A stretch of DNA of 64,000 nt from Enterobacter ludwigii (GCF_001750725.1 NZ_CP017279.1:3968001-4032000), one strand, 5' to 3'; positions 1 to 10,640 are shown, counted from the first letter of the stretch. Notes: generated by a model not told the origin, from the sequence alone. Program-made: numbers and translations.

Positions 1-2
1 AG

Positions 3-572
3 AGCTGGAGCAGTAAAGCCTTTGCCCGCAAAGTGGCGTATCTGCCGCAGCAGTTGCCGCAGGCGGAGGGGATGACCGTGCGTGAACTGGTGGCGATTGG
101 ACGTTATCCGTGGCACGGCGCGCTTGGCCGTTTCGGCGTGGCCGACAGAGAGAAAGTGGAAGAGGCGATTGCGCTGGTGGGGCTAAAACCGCTGGCCCAC
201 CGTCTGGTAGACAGCCTGTCAGGAGGGGAACGTCAGCGCGCGTGGATAGCAATGCTGGTGGCCCAGGACAGCCGCTGCCTGCTGCTCGACGAACCGACCT
301 CTGCGCTGGACATTGCCCATCAGGTCGACGTGCTTGCGCTGGTGCATCGTTTAAGCCAGCAGCGCGGTCTGACGGTTATCGCGGTCCTGCATGATATCAA
401 CATGGCCGCGCGTTACTGCGATTACCTCGTTGCCCTGCGCGGCGGTGAAATGATCGCCCAGGGGACGCCGTCTGAACTGATGCGCAGTGAAACGCTGGAA
501 CACATTTACGGTATTCCAATGGGGATTTTGCCTCACCCTGCCGGGGCAGCACCGGTGAGCTTTGTGTACTGA
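3..572 (+). CDS. fhuC: FhuC, ferric-hydroxamate ABC transporter ATPase (5' end missing)
   Basis: Cytoplasmic ATPase that powers FhuB-dependent uptake of ferrichrome-type siderophores delivered by FhuD. The frame is open from base 3 with no start, giving the last 189 residues. The family is about 265 residues, so roughly 76 N-terminal residues including the Walker A loop lie outside the window. Visible are the Q-loop (VAYLPQQ), the ABC signature LSGGERQR, Walker B with D-loop (LLLDEPTSALD) and the switch histidine in AVLHD. The stop overlaps the fhuD start (TGATG), as expected in the fhuACDB operon. The Fur-controlled promoter would be upstream, out of view. Confidence 0.97.
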   Translation, partial: SWSSKAFARKVAYLPQQLPQAEGMTVRELVAIGRYPWHGALGRFGVADREKVEEAIALVGLKPLAHRLVDSLSGGERQRAWIAMLVAQDSRCLLLDEPTSALDIAHQVDVLALVHRLSQQRGLTVIAVLHDINMAARYCDYLVALRGGEMIAQGTPSELMRSETLEHIYGIPMGILPHPAGAAPVSFVY

Positions 573-1462
573 TGCTGGATTCTATGTTGATGAGTCGCCG
601 TCGTCTGCTGACGGCAATGGCGCTTTCACCGCTGCTGTTAAAAATGAATACCGCGCGTGCGGCTGCGGTCGATCCACACCGCATTGTGGCGCTGGAATGG
701 TTGCCGGTAGAGCTGATGATGGCGCTGGGCGTTACGCCCTATGGCGTGGCGGATATTCCCAACTACAGGCTATGGGTGAATGAGCCGAGGCTACCGGACT
801 CGGTAATCGACATCGGCCTGCGCACCGAGCCAAATCTCGAACTGCTCACCCAGATGAAGCCGTCATTCCTGTTCTGGTCTGCAGGTTACGGCCCGTCAGA
901 AGAGACAATGGCACGGATTGCGCCCGGCCGTGGTTTCTCCTTCAGCGACGGTAAAAATCCGCTGGCGATGGCGAAAAACTCCCTCCACGAGATGGCACAG
1001 TTCCTTAACCGTGAGGTTGAGGCCAAAAAACATCTCGACGATTTTGATGCACTGATTAACGCCCTGAAGCCGCGTTTTGCTCACCGGGGCGATCGCCCGC
1101 TGCTGATGGTGACGCTGCTGGATGCCCGCCATATGCTGGTCTTTGGGAAAAACTGCCTGTTCCAGGACGTGCTCGACAGTTTTGGTATTCGTAATGCCTG
1201 GGAAGGGGAGATGACCTTCTGGGGCAGCACCGCCGTGGGGATTGACCGTCTTGCGGCATTTCGCGATGTGGATGTGTTGTGCTTTGACCACGGCAACGAG
1301 CGGGAGATGCAAACCCTGATGGCGACGCCGCTCTGGCAGGCGATGCCGTTTGTGCGTGAAAAACGGTTCCTGCGCGCACCTGCGGTATGGTTCTACGGCG
1401 CGACGCTTTCTGCCATGCACTTTGCCCGCGTGCTGGACAACGCGCTGGGAGGCCAGGCATGA
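572..1462 (+). CDS. fhuD: FhuD, periplasmic hydroxamate-siderophore binding protein
   Basis: Periplasmic receptor that takes ferric hydroxamates from the TonB/FhuA route and hands them to FhuB. It has 296 residues, the length of the E. coli protein. The N-terminus carries a twin-arginine (Tat) signal: SRRRLLT at residues 8-14, then a hydrophobic stretch and a likely cut after the AxA near residue 31. The rest fits the class III binding-protein fold (RIVALEWLPVELMMALGV in lobe one, WFYGATLSAMHF near the C-terminus). The ATG overlaps the fhuC stop by one base, which suggests coupled translation. Its stop overlaps the start of fhuB. Confidence 0.97.
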   Translation: MLDSMLMSRRRLLTAMALSPLLLKMNTARAAAVDPHRIVALEWLPVELMMALGVTPYGVADIPNYRLWVNEPRLPDSVIDIGLRTEPNLELLTQMKPSFLFWSAGYGPSEETMARIAPGRGFSFSDGKNPLAMAKNSLHEMAQFLNREVEAKKHLDDFDALINALKPRFAHRGDRPLLMVTLLDARHMLVFGKNCLFQDVLDSFGIRNAWEGEMTFWGSTAVGIDRLAAFRDVDVLCFDHGNEREMQTLMATPLWQAMPFVREKRFLRAPAVWFYGATLSAMHFARVLDNALGGQA

Positions 1463-3441
1463 GTACGCGTATAGCCCGTTTCCCGGCACTGTTGCTTTGC
1501 CTCCTTTTCCTGTGCGCGCTGGCATTGACCTGGTTCAATCTGTCGACGGCCTTACCGCGCGACCAGTGGCGTGGGGCGCTGGTGGCGCCAGATATCGATA
1601 ATATTCAGCAAATGCTGTTCCACTACAGTCTGTTGCCGCGCCTTTCGATTTCGCTGCTGGTCGGTGCGGGATTAGGGCTGGTGGGCGTTTTATTCCAGCA
1701 GGTACTGCGTAACCCTCTGGCCGAGCCGACGACGCTTGGCGTGGCGACCGGGGCACAGCTTGGAATCACGATTACCACACTCTGGGCGTTGCCTGGGGCA
1801 TTGACCTCGCAGTTTGCTGCCCTCGCCGGTGCGTGTGTAGTGGGCGCGCTGGTATTCGGCGTCGCCTGGGGCAAGCGTCTCTCCCCCGTCACGCTTATTC
1901 TTGCGGGGCTGGTGGTGAGCCTGTACTGCGGCGCGATTAATCAGCTGCTGGTGCTGTTCCATCACGATCAGCTGCAGAGCATGTTCCTCTGGAGCACCGG
2001 TACGCTCACCCAGACCGACTGGAGCGTCGTGCAGCGTCTGTGGCCGCAGCTCGTCGGTGGCGTCGTGTTGACGCTGCTGCTCTTGCGCCCGCTGACGTTG
2101 ATGGGTCTTGACGATGGCGTGGCGCGTAATCTGGGGCTGGCGCTGTCGCTGGCCCGTCTGGGGGCGCTGACGCTGGCAATTGTGCTCAGTGCCCTGCTGG
2201 TTAATGCGGTAGGCATCATCGGGTTTATCGGACTGTTTGCGCCGCTGCTGGCAAAAATGCTCGGTGCGCGCCGCCTGCTGGCGCGCCTGATGTTAGCCCC
2301 GCTGATTGGCGCGTTGATCCTCTGGCTTTCCGATCAAATCATTCTCTGGCTGGCACGCGTCTGGATGGAAGTGTCTACCGGTTCGATGACGGCGCTTATC
2401 GGTGCACCGCTGCTGCTGTGGCTGCTGCCGCGTCTGCGCAGTATCAGCGCGCCAGCGATGGATGCTGGCGATAAAGTCTATGCTGAGCGCCAGTCAGTGC
2501 TGGGGTTCAGCCTTGCCGGGCTGGCAGTGCTGATTGTTATCTCATTTGCCGCGCTCGCTTTCGGACGCGATGCGGTGGGCTGGCACTGGGCGTCTGGGGA
2601 TCTGCTTAACGAACTCATGCAGTGGCGCTGGCCGCGCATTCTCTCGGCGTTAATCGCCGGGGTCATGCTGGCGGTGGCGGGCTGTATTATCCAGCGTCTG
2701 ACCGGTAATCCGATGGCCAGCCCGGAGGTTCTGGGTATCAGTTCTGGTGCCGCCTTTGGCGTGGTCCTGATGCTGTTCCTGGTGCCGGGAAATGCCTTCG
2801 GCTGGTTGATGCCTGCCGGGAGCGTTGGCGCGGCGGTGACGCTGCTGATCATCCTCATTGCCTCCGGGCGTGGTGGGTTTTCCCCTCACCGGATGCTGCT
2901 TGCCGGGATGGCGCTCAGCACGGCATTTACCATGCTGCTGATGATGCTGCAGGCGAGTGGCGATCCGCGTATGGCCAAGATCCTGACCTGGATCTCCGGT
3001 TCAACGTACAGCGCCACCGGCAGCCAGGTCGTGCATTCCGGGATTGCAATGATTGTATTGCTGGCGATGGTGCCGCTGTGCCGTCGCTGGATGACCATTC
3101 TGCCGCTGGGCGGCGAGACCGCGCGTGCGGTGGGGATGGCCCTGGCGCCGTCCCGTATCGGGTTACTGCTGCTGGCCGCATGCCTCACGGCAACGGCCAC
3201 CATGACCATCGGCCCGCTGAGTTTTGTCGGCTTAATGGCGCCGCACATTGCCAGAATGATGGGCTTTCGTCGCACGATGCCGCACATTGTGATGTCGGCG
3301 CTGACGGGGGGCGTAATACTGGTGGTGGCTGACTGGCTGGGGCGGATGGTGCTGTTCCCGTACCAGATACCTGCCGGGTTGCTGTCGACGTTTATCGGTG
3401 CGCCGTACTTTATCTATTTGTTGAGAAAGCAAAGCAGGTAG
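1459..3441 (+). CDS. fhuB: FhuB, ferric-hydroxamate permease (tandem duplicated)
   Basis: Inner-membrane channel of the ferrichrome ABC importer. The ATG at 1459 (ATGA overlap with the fhuD stop) gives 660 residues, the E. coli length; the open frame runs further upstream but only inside fhuD. FhuB is about twice the usual BtuC/FecCD-type permease because two homologous halves are fused. Each half has about ten membrane segments and repeats the same motifs: an NPLAxP/NPMASP element (residues about 85 and 418) and a GxxxFIGLFAP/GPLSFVGLMAPH coupling segment toward the end of each half. It is the last gene of the operon and converges on hemL. Confidence 0.97.
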   Translation: MSTRIARFPALLLCLLFLCALALTWFNLSTALPRDQWRGALVAPDIDNIQQMLFHYSLLPRLSISLLVGAGLGLVGVLFQQVLRNPLAEPTTLGVATGAQLGITITTLWALPGALTSQFAALAGACVVGALVFGVAWGKRLSPVTLILAGLVVSLYCGAINQLLVLFHHDQLQSMFLWSTGTLTQTDWSVVQRLWPQLVGGVVLTLLLLRPLTLMGLDDGVARNLGLALSLARLGALTLAIVLSALLVNAVGIIGFIGLFAPLLAKMLGARRLLARLMLAPLIGALILWLSDQIILWLARVWMEVSTGSMTALIGAPLLLWLLPRLRSISAPAMDAGDKVYAERQSVLGFSLAGLAVLIVISFAALAFGRDAVGWHWASGDLLNELMQWRWPRILSALIAGVMLAVAGCIIQRLTGNPMASPEVLGISSGAAFGVVLMLFLVPGNAFGWLMPAGSVGAAVTLLIILIASGRGGFSPHRMLLAGMALSTAFTMLLMMLQASGDPRMAKILTWISGSTYSATGSQVVHSGIAMIVLLAMVPLCRRWMTILPLGGETARAVGMALAPSRIGLLLLAACLTATATMTIGPLSFVGLMAPHIARMMGFRRTMPHIVMSALTGGVILVVADWLGRMVLFPYQIPAGLLSTFIGAPYFIYLLRKQSR

Positions 3442-3458
3442 AAGGGCGGTGGGGTATT

Positions 3459-3480
3459 GCCCTCTCCCGGTGGAGAGGGC
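3459..3480. repeat. Palindromic CCCTCTCC-type repeat between fhuB and hemL
   Basis: GCCCTCTCC (3459-3467) and GGAGAGGGC (3472-3480) form a perfect 9-bp stem with a CGGT loop. It sits between the convergent 3' ends of fhuB and hemL and may act as a bidirectional transcription stop. It is one of four related palindromes in this window (see 13493, 60797, 62572). Confidence 0.75.
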
Positions 3481-3497
3481 AGCAGATCGTTTCTGTC

Positions 3498-4778
3498 TTA
3501 CAACTTCGCAAAGACCCTGCGCGCAGCATCGATAGTCTTATTGATATCGTCTTCGCTGTGCGCGACGGACATAAAGCCTGCTTCAAACGCGGATGGTGCC
3601 AGGTAGACGCCTTCTTCCAGCATCAGATGGAAGAAGCGCTTGAAGCGTTCAACGTCACACTTCACCACATCCTGATAGCAGGTCACGGTTTTCGCATCGG
3701 TGAAGAAAATCCCGAACATCCCACCAACGTGGTTTACCACCAGAGGAATACCGGTTTCTTGCGCGGCCTCCAGCAGGCCGTTGGCCAGTTGAGATGTCAG
3801 ATCGGTCAGGGTTTCGTGAATACCCGGCTGCGCGACTTCGGTCAGACAGGCGAAACCTGCGGCCATCGCAATCGGGTTGCCGGAAAGGGTACCCGCCTGG
3901 TAGACCGGGCCAGTCGGCGCCAGCGCTTCCATCACCTCTTTACGTCCCCCGAATGCACCGACAGGCATGCCGCCGCCGATGATTTTGCCAAGGCACGTCA
4001 GGTCCGGCTCTACGCCGTAGTAAGACTGTGCCCCCGCCAGCGCGACGCGGAAGCCGGTCATCACTTCGTCGATGATCAGCAGAGCGCCAAACTCATCGCA
4101 CAGGGCGCGCAGACCCGGCAGGAACTCCGGCTGCGGAGGAATGCAGTTCATGTTGCCTGCGACAGGTTCAACGATGATGCAGGCAATCTCCTGCGGATAC
4201 TGCTCGAAGGCTGCCCGAACGGTGTTCAGATCGTTATAGGTGCAGGTCAGGGTATGCTTCGCAAAGTCAGCCGGTACGCCCGGTGAGTTCGGCTGACCGA
4301 GGGTCAGCGCGCCGGAGCCGGCTTTTACCAGCAGGCAGTCCGCATGACCGTGGTAGCAGCCTTCAAATTTGATGATCTTGTCGCGGCCGGTAAAGCCACG
4401 TGCCAGGCGGATCGCGCTCATGGTGGCCTCGGTACCGGAGTTCACCATACGCACCATGTCCATAGTCGGGACCAGTTCGGTGACCAGTTCCGCCATTTTC
4501 ACTTCCATCTCGGTTGGCGCGCCGAAGCTCAGGCCGCGCTGGGCGGCTTCAATCACCGCATTGCGGATAGCAGGATGGTTGTGACCCAGCACCATCGGAC
4601 CCCAGGAGCCGACATAATCGATATAGGCTTTGCCATCGACATCATACAGATACGCGCCGTCAGCACGTTCGATAAACAGCGGCGTACCGCCTACGCCGGT
4701 AAAGGCGCGAACAGGCGAATTCACGCCACCTGGGATAAGCTCGCGGGCTGCACTGTAGAGGTTTTCAGACTTGCTCAT
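3498..4778 (-). CDS. hemL: HemL, glutamate-1-semialdehyde 2,1-aminomutase
   Basis: Converts glutamate-1-semialdehyde to 5-aminolevulinate, the committed precursor of haem and sirohaem (C5 pathway), in the cytosol. The start is placed at ATG 4778 (MSKSENLY), giving 426 residues as in E. coli; an in-frame ATG 12 codons upstream is unlikely. It is a class III PLP aminotransferase: the cofactor lysine is K265 in [10 protein letters not shown], preceded by the [12 protein letters not shown] strand with the PLP-binding aspartate. It is a single gene, divergent from clcA and convergent with fhuB. Confidence 0.98.
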   Translation of the reverse strand: MSKSENLYSAARELIPGGVNSPVRAFTGVGGTPLFIERADGAYLYDVDGKAYIDYVGSWGPMVLGHNHPAIRNAVIEAAQRGLSFGAPTEMEVKMAELVTELVPTMDMVRMVNSGTEATMSAIRLARGFTGRDKIIKFEGCYHGHADCLLVKAGSGALTLGQPNSPGVPADFAKHTLTCTYNDLNTVRAAFEQYPQEIACIIVEPVAGNMNCIPPQPEFLPGLRALCDEFGALLIIDEVMTGFRVALAGAQSYYGVEPDLTCLGKIIGGGMPVGAFGGRKEVMEALAPTGPVYQAGTLSGNPIAMAAGFACLTEVAQPGIHETLTDLTSQLANGLLEAAQETGIPLVVNHVGGMFGIFFTDAKTVTCYQDVVKCDVERFKRFFHLMLEEGVYLAPSAFEAGFMSVAHSEDDINKTIDAARRVFAKL

Positions 4779-4955
4779 GGCGTCGTTCCTGGTTCGTATA
4801 AAATGATTAAGCACACTATTCTAAGTGATCCTCGGAAGGTAATGAAATTTTTGCCCCCTTTCATGCCCAAACAATTGTTAAGTATTTTTCACGGGATGAT
4901 ATTACGCACTCTGGTAAAATCCCTGCGGTTATTTGTATGACGAAAAGAAACGGTA

Positions 4956-6356
4956 ATGAAAGCAGACACTCATTCTTATACTGAACAGCAGTTCAGACGT
5001 GCGCAGCACCGTATCAGCATCCGGCGCTTGCTTAATCGTGATAAAACGCCGCTGGCTATCCTGCTGGCTGCTGCCGTGGTCGGCGCCGTTGCCGGGCTGG
5101 TGGGTATCGCCTTCGAAAAAGCGGTTAACGCGATAATGAACTGGCGAATTGGAACCGTGGCGGGTTTTGCCTATAGCGGTGGATGGGTATGGGTGTGGGC
5201 CTTTGGCTTATCTGCGCTGTTTGCCATGGTGGGCTATTTCCTGGTTCGTAAATTTGCGCCGGAAGCGGGCGGTTCCGGGATCCCTGAAATAGAAGGCGCA
5301 CTGGAAGAGCTGAGGCCGGTTCGCTGGTGGCGCGTCATCCCGGTAAAATTTATCGGTGGCATGGGAACGCTCGGTGCAGGCATGGTGCTCGGGCGCGAAG
5401 GGCCAACGGTGCAGCTGGGCGGAAACGTTGGGCGCATGGTCGGCGATCTGTTTCGCATGCGCAGCGCGGAGGCGCGACATACGCTGCTGGCAACGGGGGC
5501 GGCGGCCGGCCTTTCGGCGGCGTTCAACGCACCGCTCGCGGGGATCCTGTTCATTATTGAAGAGATGCGGGCACAGTTTCGCTACAACCTGATCTCGATA
5601 AAAGCGGTATTCACCGGCGTCATTATGTCGAGCATTGTCTTTCGCATTTTTAATGGCGAAGGGGCGGTGATTGAGGTGGGAAAACTGACCAATGCGCCGG
5701 TGAATACGCTGTGGCTGTACCTGATCCTCGGCATGATTTTTGGCGTGGTCGGCCCGTTGTTTAACACGCTTATCTTACGCGCTCAGGATATGTTCCAGCG
5801 CATTCACGGTGGGAATACCACCCGCTGGGTATTGATCGGCGGACTGCTGGGCGGCGCCTGCGGCGTGCTCGGCTTCATTGAGCCCAATGCCGCAGGCGGT
5901 GGCTTCGGGCTGATACCGATTGCCGCGGCGGGTAATTTCAGCATTGGTCTGTTGCTGTTCATGTTTATTTCGCGGGTGATTACCACCGTATTGTGCTTCT
6001 CCTCTGGTGCGCCTGGCGGTATTTTTGCCCCGATGCTGGCGCTGGGTACGCTTCTGGGAACCGCGTTTGGCATGGTCTCTGCTGCCGGATTTCCGGCCTA
6101 TCATCTGGACGCCGGGACCTTTGCTATTGCCGGAATGGGCGCGCTGCTGGCGGCGTCCCTGCGCGCGCCGTTGACCGGCATCGTGCTGGTTCTGGAGATG
6201 ACGGATAATTACCAGCTCATTTTGCCAATGATCATTACCTGTCTCGGCGCGACACTATTAGCCCAATTCCTGGGTGGAAAACCGCTATACTCCACCATTC
6301 TTGCTCGTACCCTGGCAAAACAAGAGGCCGAGCGGGCCCCGACGCAGAATACTTGA
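4956..6356 (+). CDS. clcA: ClcA, H+/Cl- exchange transporter
   Basis: Inner-membrane CLC antiporter exchanging two chloride ions for one proton, used in extreme acid resistance. It has 466 residues, against 473 in E. coli (slightly shorter C-terminus). The key residues are at canonical positions: S107 in GSGIP (106-110), the external gate E148 in GREGP (146-150), the internal proton glutamate E203 in FIIEEM, and the chloride tyrosine in KPLYS near residue 445. There is no C-terminal CBS pair, which is normal for this subtype. It starts 177 bases from divergent hemL and is followed by erpA. Confidence 0.98.
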   Translation: MKADTHSYTEQQFRRAQHRISIRRLLNRDKTPLAILLAAAVVGAVAGLVGIAFEKAVNAIMNWRIGTVAGFAYSGGWVWVWAFGLSALFAMVGYFLVRKFAPEAGGSGIPEIEGALEELRPVRWWRVIPVKFIGGMGTLGAGMVLGREGPTVQLGGNVGRMVGDLFRMRSAEARHTLLATGAAAGLSAAFNAPLAGILFIIEEMRAQFRYNLISIKAVFTGVIMSSIVFRIFNGEGAVIEVGKLTNAPVNTLWLYLILGMIFGVVGPLFNTLILRAQDMFQRIHGGNTTRWVLIGGLLGGACGVLGFIEPNAAGGGFGLIPIAAAGNFSIGLLLFMFISRVITTVLCFSSGAPGGIFAPMLALGTLLGTAFGMVSAAGFPAYHLDAGTFAIAGMGALLAASLRAPLTGIVLVLEMTDNYQLILPMIITCLGATLLAQFLGGKPLYSTILARTLAKQEAERAPTQNT

Positions 6357-6392
6357 ATGAATTACCAGGGTATTAGATAATGACATAAAGAA

Positions 6393-6411
6393 TTGGGTGA
6401 ATTTTACCCAA
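6393..6411. repeat. Inverted repeat upstream of erpA
   Basis: TTGGGT (6393-6398) and ACCCAA (6406-6411) form a perfect 6-bp inverted repeat around a 7-base AT-rich centre, 30 bases before the erpA start. It could be an operator or a weak stop after clcA. No T-run follows, so termination is not favoured. It does not fit the IscR type 2 consensus as I know it. Confidence 0.4.
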
Positions 6412-6441
6412 TAGCAGTAGCAGTATTCATGGGAGCATAAG

Positions 6442-6786
6442 ATGAGTGATGACGTAGCGTTGCCGCTGGAATTTACCGAAGCAGCAGCCAACAAAGTGAA
6501 AACCCTGATTGCCGACGAGGACAATCCGGATCTGAAACTGCGTGTCTATATTACCGGTGGCGGCTGCAGCGGCTTCCAGTATGGTTTTACCTTTGACGAT
6601 CAGGTCAACGACGGCGATATGACTATCGAGAAGCAGGGCGTTGCGCTGGTGGTTGACCCGATGAGCCTGCAGTACCTGGTGGGTGGTTCGGTGGATTACA
6701 CTGAAGGCCTGGAAGGTTCGCGCTTCGTTGTGACTAACCCGAACGCGACAAGTACCTGTGGATGTGGCTCTTCGTTCAGCATCTGA
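6442..6786 (+). CDS. erpA: ErpA, A-type iron-sulfur cluster carrier
   Basis: Essential A-type carrier that passes [Fe-S] clusters to apoproteins, among them the isoprenoid enzymes IspG and IspH. It has 114 residues. The three cluster-ligand cysteines of the HesB/IscA family are present: C42 in GGGCSG, then C106 and C108 in the C-terminal TCGCGSSF motif. A good Shine-Dalgarno (GGGAG) lies 8 bases before the ATG. It stands alone after clcA and is followed by a REP-type palindrome. Confidence 0.98.
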   Translation: MSDDVALPLEFTEAAANKVKTLIADEDNPDLKLRVYITGGGCSGFQYGFTFDDQVNDGDMTIEKQGVALVVDPMSLQYLVGGSVDYTEGLEGSRFVVTNPNATSTCGCGSSFSI

Positions 6787-6800
6787 CAGGGATGCAGTCG

Positions 6801-6832
6801 TAAGCCCGGTAAGCGTAGCGCCACCGGGCTTA
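6801..6832. repeat. REP-type palindrome after erpA
   Basis: AAGCCCGGT (6802-6810) and ACCGGGCTT (6823-6831) pair around an inner AAGCGTAGCGCC segment. This is the layout of enterobacterial repetitive extragenic palindromes. It lies between the convergent ends of erpA and yadS and can stop transcription or stabilise the 3' ends. Confidence 0.75.
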
Positions 6833-6842
6833 TAAACAACGC

Positions 6843-7466
6843 TTATCGTGCATTATCATCCAGCGCAAACGTCGGCAGCTTCAGATGCCAGCGTATCGCC
6901 GCTAACCGTATCCCCAGCGTGACCACCATACCCAGCATGGCTGCATTTTCTAGCGGCATCGCAAAGGTGTAATACGCCGTCGCGTGAACAATCCCACCAA
7001 TAATACACGCCGTGGCATAGATTTCGGTACGCAGGATCATGGGAACTTCACGCGCCAGAATGTCGCGAATAATCCCGCCGCCGACCCCGGTTAACACGCC
7101 CATGCAGATGGCCACCATCGGGCCCGTTCCCGCATTGAAGGCTTTATTGACCCCGATGCCCACAAAGACGGCCAGACCGACGGCATCCAGTACCGGGAGT
7201 ATCCATTTCGGTAACCGGCGGGGCTGGCGAACCAACACGATGGTCAACAGACAGGTGACCATCGCCACCACCAGATCGGTTGGATCTTTTACCCAAAATA
7301 CCGGGCCATTCGCCAGGGCCATATCACGTATCGTCCCGCCACCCACGGCGGTGACCACGCCCAGCACCAGCACGCCAAACGGATCCATGCGCAGTTTTCC
7401 GGCGAGTAAAACGCCGGAGATAGCAAAAACGGCTGTGCCAAGAATATCCAGCCAATAAACGAGCAT
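6843..7466 (-). CDS. yadS: YadS, UPF0126 / TRIC-like inner-membrane protein
   Basis: Predicted multi-span membrane protein of 207 residues made of two UPF0126 repeats, each with a glycine-rich core: GVVTAVGGGTIRD near residue 36 and GVLTGVGGGIIRD near residue 122. The family is related in fold to TRIC-type channels. The transported substrate of YadS is not established to my knowledge, so only membrane location and family are claimed. It lies 27 bases downstream of btuF on the same strand and may be co-transcribed with mtnN-btuF, as in E. coli. Confidence 0.93.
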   Translation of the reverse strand: MLVYWLDILGTAVFAISGVLLAGKLRMDPFGVLVLGVVTAVGGGTIRDMALANGPVFWVKDPTDLVVAMVTCLLTIVLVRQPRRLPKWILPVLDAVGLAVFVGIGVNKAFNAGTGPMVAICMGVLTGVGGGIIRDILAREVPMILRTEIYATACIIGGIVHATAYYTFAMPLENAAMLGMVVTLGIRLAAIRWHLKLPTFALDDNAR

Positions 7467-7493
7467 CGTTAAATCCTCGAGCGGGGTATGTTG

Positions 7494-8294
7494 TTAGTGA
7501 CTCTCTGCCAGCGCGGCACAGAGCTGTTTTGCGGCGAGGATAATACGCGGGCTGGCGCGTTCAAACCAGTCACTGGTGAGGGGGATCACCGGTATTTTTA
7601 GCTGACGTTGCCAGAATTGTTCAATTTTAGGAATCTCGCTCGCATTTCCGACCACCACGATGGCCTGGGGTTGGCGTGCGAGCACCTGTTCCCGGCTGAC
7701 CTGAGGCCACGGCACCCGGCTGGCTGCAAAGATGTTTTCACCGCCGCAGATTTCCAGCACCTGATTCTGAATGGATCCTTTCCCGGTGGTGAACAGCGGC
7801 TGGCTGCCAAACTGCAGGAAGATGCGTTTTTTGACGGGGGTATCGTAGCGGGATTTCAGCGCGGCATAGTCGCTAAGCATCTGTTTCGCGGCATTCTCGG
7901 CTTTTGCTGGGGTAGGGCTGTAGGGGGCCAGAGAACGCAATGCCTGAGCGACCTGCTCAATGCTCACCGCATCAATCCACATCACCTTGATCCCAAGCGA
8001 GGAGAGCTGGTTGACCTGCCGCTCGGCGTTACCGCCGCGCCAGGCGAGCACGAGATCGGGTTTAAGCGCCACGATGCGCTCAATGTTCATCCCTTGCCAG
8101 GTCGCCACCTGTTCAATATGGGCCGCTTGCGGAGGGTAATCCGAAAAGCTGCTCACGCCGACAGGCGTGATCCCGGCGGCAAAGGCCAGTTCGGTGTTTG
8201 CCGGAGAGAGCGTAATCACACGCGGCGCGGCAAATAGCCATGCCGGTGCGAGAAAAAGCAGGGCGACCAGCGCCCTGATGTATGGGTTACCCAC
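7494..8294 (-). CDS. btuF: BtuF, periplasmic vitamin B12-binding protein
   Basis: Periplasmic receptor that delivers cobalamin to the BtuCD importer. It has 266 residues with a Sec signal peptide (hydrophobic residues about 7-20, cut near LFA-APRVI). The TroA-like binding fold is recognisable from [17 protein letters not shown] in lobe one and [20 protein letters not shown] in lobe two. Its start overlaps the end of mtnN by 8 bases, suggesting coupled translation. The BtuCD partners are not in this window. Confidence 0.96.
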   Translation of the reverse strand: MGNPYIRALVALLFLAPAWLFAAPRVITLSPANTELAFAAGITPVGVSSFSDYPPQAAHIEQVATWQGMNIERIVALKPDLVLAWRGGNAERQVNQLSSLGIKVMWIDAVSIEQVAQALRSLAPYSPTPAKAENAAKQMLSDYAALKSRYDTPVKKRIFLQFGSQPLFTTGKGSIQNQVLEICGGENIFAASRVPWPQVSREQVLARQPQAIVVVGNASEIPKIEQFWQRQLKIPVIPLTSDWFERASPRIILAAKQLCAALAESH

Positions 8295-8985
8295 GAGCCA
8301 GTTTCTGCACCAGGCGCTCCACCATCACGGTGGACTGTTTTGCCGCAACGGTCAGGAACTCGTCGAAGCTGATATGAGACTGCTGGTCAGCCACGTCGGA
8401 GATGGCGCGAACCACCACGAACGGAACGTTGAAGTTATGGCAAACGTGAGCAATGGCGGTCGCTTCCATCTCAACGGCAACGGCATGAGGGAAGTTATGA
8501 CGAATTTTCGCCAGGCCGACGGAGCCATTGATGAACGCATCACCGCTGACGATCAGGCCGCGCACCGCGTTGAGGTTCAGCTCAGCGATGCAGCTTTCAG
8601 CCGCCGCAATCAGTTTGTCATCGGCTTTAAACCCGGCCGGGCAACCCGGAAGCTGGCCGTATTCGTAGCCGAATGCGGTAACGTCTGCATCGTGGTAACG
8701 CGCTTCATCGGAAACAACGATATCACCGACTTTCAGCGTCGACGCCAGGCCGCCTGCAGAACCGGTGTTAATGATAACGTCCGGCTTGCAGCGTTCGAGC
8801 AGCAGGGTCGCGCCCAGCGCAGCAGCAACCTTACCGATGCCTGATTTCAGCAGAGCGACGTCAACGCCATTCAACTGGCCGGTATAGATCTCACAGCCAC
8901 CGAGGGAGAGAGTCTGACGGTTCTCAATTTTGTCACGCAGCAGCGTAACTTCTTCTTCCATTGCACCAATAATGCCGATTTTCAT
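8287..8985 (-). CDS. mtnN: MtnN, 5'-methylthioadenosine/S-adenosylhomocysteine nucleosidase
   Basis: Cytosolic hydrolase that cleaves adenine from methylthioadenosine, S-adenosylhomocysteine and 5'-deoxyadenosine. It clears inhibitory products of AdoMet enzymes and feeds the LuxS/AI-2 route. It has 232 residues, as in E. coli. The catalytic glutamate E12 sits in the N-terminal MEEEV segment; [14 protein letters not shown] holds the ribose-binding glutamate and RAISDVAD the catalytic aspartate near residue 197. It is first in a pair with btuF and divergent from dgt. Confidence 0.98.
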   Translation of the reverse strand: MKIGIIGAMEEEVTLLRDKIENRQTLSLGGCEIYTGQLNGVDVALLKSGIGKVAAALGATLLLERCKPDVIINTGSAGGLASTLKVGDIVVSDEARYHDADVTAFGYEYGQLPGCPAGFKADDKLIAAAESCIAELNLNAVRGLIVSGDAFINGSVGLAKIRHNFPHAVAVEMEATAIAHVCHNFNVPFVVVRAISDVADQQSHISFDEFLTVAAKQSTVMVERLVQKLARG

Positions 8986-9067
8986 AGATTTACTCGCGAT
9001 GTGCCTTGTTAAGATGCATAGTCTATCATGCGGTTAAGAGGAAACGCATTCTCACGCGGGGGAGCAC

Positions 9068-10582
9068 ATGTCACCAATCGATTTTCGCACCAAAATTAAC
9101 TGGCACCGACGTTTCCGTTCGCCGCAGGGCGACAAGAGCGAGCATGAGATCCTGCGTATCTTCGAAAGCGATCGTGGGCGGATCATAAACTCGCCGGCAA
9201 TCCGTCGTTTACAGCAAAAAACCCAGGTGTTTCCGCTTGAACGTAACGCTGCGGTGCGCACGCGCTTAACGCATTCTATGGAAGTTCAGCAGGTTGGCCG
9301 CTACATTGCCAAAGAGATCTTAAGCCGTCTCAAAGAGCAGCAGCTTCTCGAAACCTATGGGCTGAATGAGCTGACCGGGCCGTTTGAGAGCATCGTTGAG
9401 ATGGCCTGCCTGATGCATGACATCGGTAACCCGCCCTTTGGTCATTTTGGCGAAGCCGCCATAAATGACTGGTTTAAACAGCGGCTTTATCCTGCTGATG
9501 CGGTAAGCCAGCCTCTGAGCGATGACCGCTGCCTGGTGCGGGATTTACGCCTGCGCGAAGGTGAAGACGCGCTGAACGACCTGCGGCGTAAAGTCCGTCA
9601 CGACCTCTGTCACTTCGAAGGCAATGCGCAGGGGATCCGGCTGGTACACTCCCTGATGCGTATGAACCTGACCTGGGCACAGGTGGGGTGCATCCTGAAA
9701 TATACGCGACCGGCCTGGTGGATGGGCGAGACGCCCGCGTCGCACAGTTATTTGATGAAAAAGCCGGGCTATTATCTTTCTGAAGAAGCCTATATAGAGC
9801 GCCTGCGTAAAGAACTTTCTCTGACACCAAACGGCCGCTTCCCCTTAACCTGGATTATGGAAGCTGCCGACGACATTTCATATTGTGTTGCCGACCTGGA
9901 AGACGCCGTTGAGAAAAGAATATTCAGCGTCGAAGAACTTTATCAGCATCTTTATGAGGCCTGGGGAACGCATGAAAAAGGCTCGCTGTTTGCTCAGGTT
10001 GTCGAAAATGCCTGGGATAAATCGCGTTCAAATACATTAAGCCGCAGCACGGAAGATCAGTTCTTTATGTATTTACGGGTCAATACATTAAATAAACTGG
10101 TGCCTTATGCCGCCTCGCGCTTTATAGACAACCTGCCGTTAATTTATAGCGGCGAATTCAACCATGCGTTGCTGGAAGATGACAGCAGCTTTAGCCAGCT
10201 TCTTGAGCTCTATAAAAACGTGGCCGTGCGTCATGTTTTCAGCCATCCGGATGTTGAACAGCTTGAGCTGCAGGGATACAGGGTTATCAGTGGGTTACTC
10301 GAAATCTATCGGCCTCTGCTGCAATTATCCGTCGACGAGTTCAGCGAGCTGGTGGAAAAAGAGCGCGTGCGGCGAATACCGATTGAATCCCGGCTTTATC
10401 AGAAACTTTCAACCCGCCACCGTCTGGCTTATGTCGAAGCCATCGGCAAGCTGGATCGTCAGTCGTCCCAGTGGCCGGTGCTGGAATATTATTATCGCTG
10501 CCGTCTTATCCAGGACTATATCAGCGGGATGACAGATTTGTATGCCTGGGATGAATACCGCAAGCTCATGGCGGTGGAATAA
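9068..10582 (+). CDS. dgt: Dgt, deoxyguanosine triphosphate triphosphohydrolase
   Basis: HD-domain enzyme that hydrolyses dGTP to deoxyguanosine and tripolyphosphate, limiting the dGTP pool. It has 504 residues (505 in E. coli). The metal-binding HD motif is clear: the first histidine in LTHSMEV, the HD pair in [16 protein letters not shown], and a distal aspartate in [16 protein letters not shown]. It is a single gene between divergent mtnN and the separately controlled degP. Confidence 0.97.
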   Translation: MSPIDFRTKINWHRRFRSPQGDKSEHEILRIFESDRGRIINSPAIRRLQQKTQVFPLERNAAVRTRLTHSMEVQQVGRYIAKEILSRLKEQQLLETYGLNELTGPFESIVEMACLMHDIGNPPFGHFGEAAINDWFKQRLYPADAVSQPLSDDRCLVRDLRLREGEDALNDLRRKVRHDLCHFEGNAQGIRLVHSLMRMNLTWAQVGCILKYTRPAWWMGETPASHSYLMKKPGYYLSEEAYIERLRKELSLTPNGRFPLTWIMEAADDISYCVADLEDAVEKRIFSVEELYQHLYEAWGTHEKGSLFAQVVENAWDKSRSNTLSRSTEDQFFMYLRVNTLNKLVPYAASRFIDNLPLIYSGEFNHALLEDDSSFSQLLELYKNVAVRHVFSHPDVEQLELQGYRVISGLLEIYRPLLQLSVDEFSELVEKERVRRIPIESRLYQKLSTRHRLAYVEAIGKLDRQSSQWPVLEYYYRCRLIQDYISGMTDLYAWDEYRKLMAVE

Positions 10583-10640
10583 GCACGGAGTTTTGTAAAG
10601 ACGGCCAATAAATTTTTACCTTTTCCATAAACTTATGGCC

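Noticed and set aside
1459..3441. FhuB as an unusual fusion protein
   Set aside because: The doubled permease is the normal form of FhuB in enterobacteria, not a new fusion.
3558..4286. 242-residue plus-strand open frame inside hemL
   Set aside because: Antisense shadow of hemL; no start signal and no recognisable protein.
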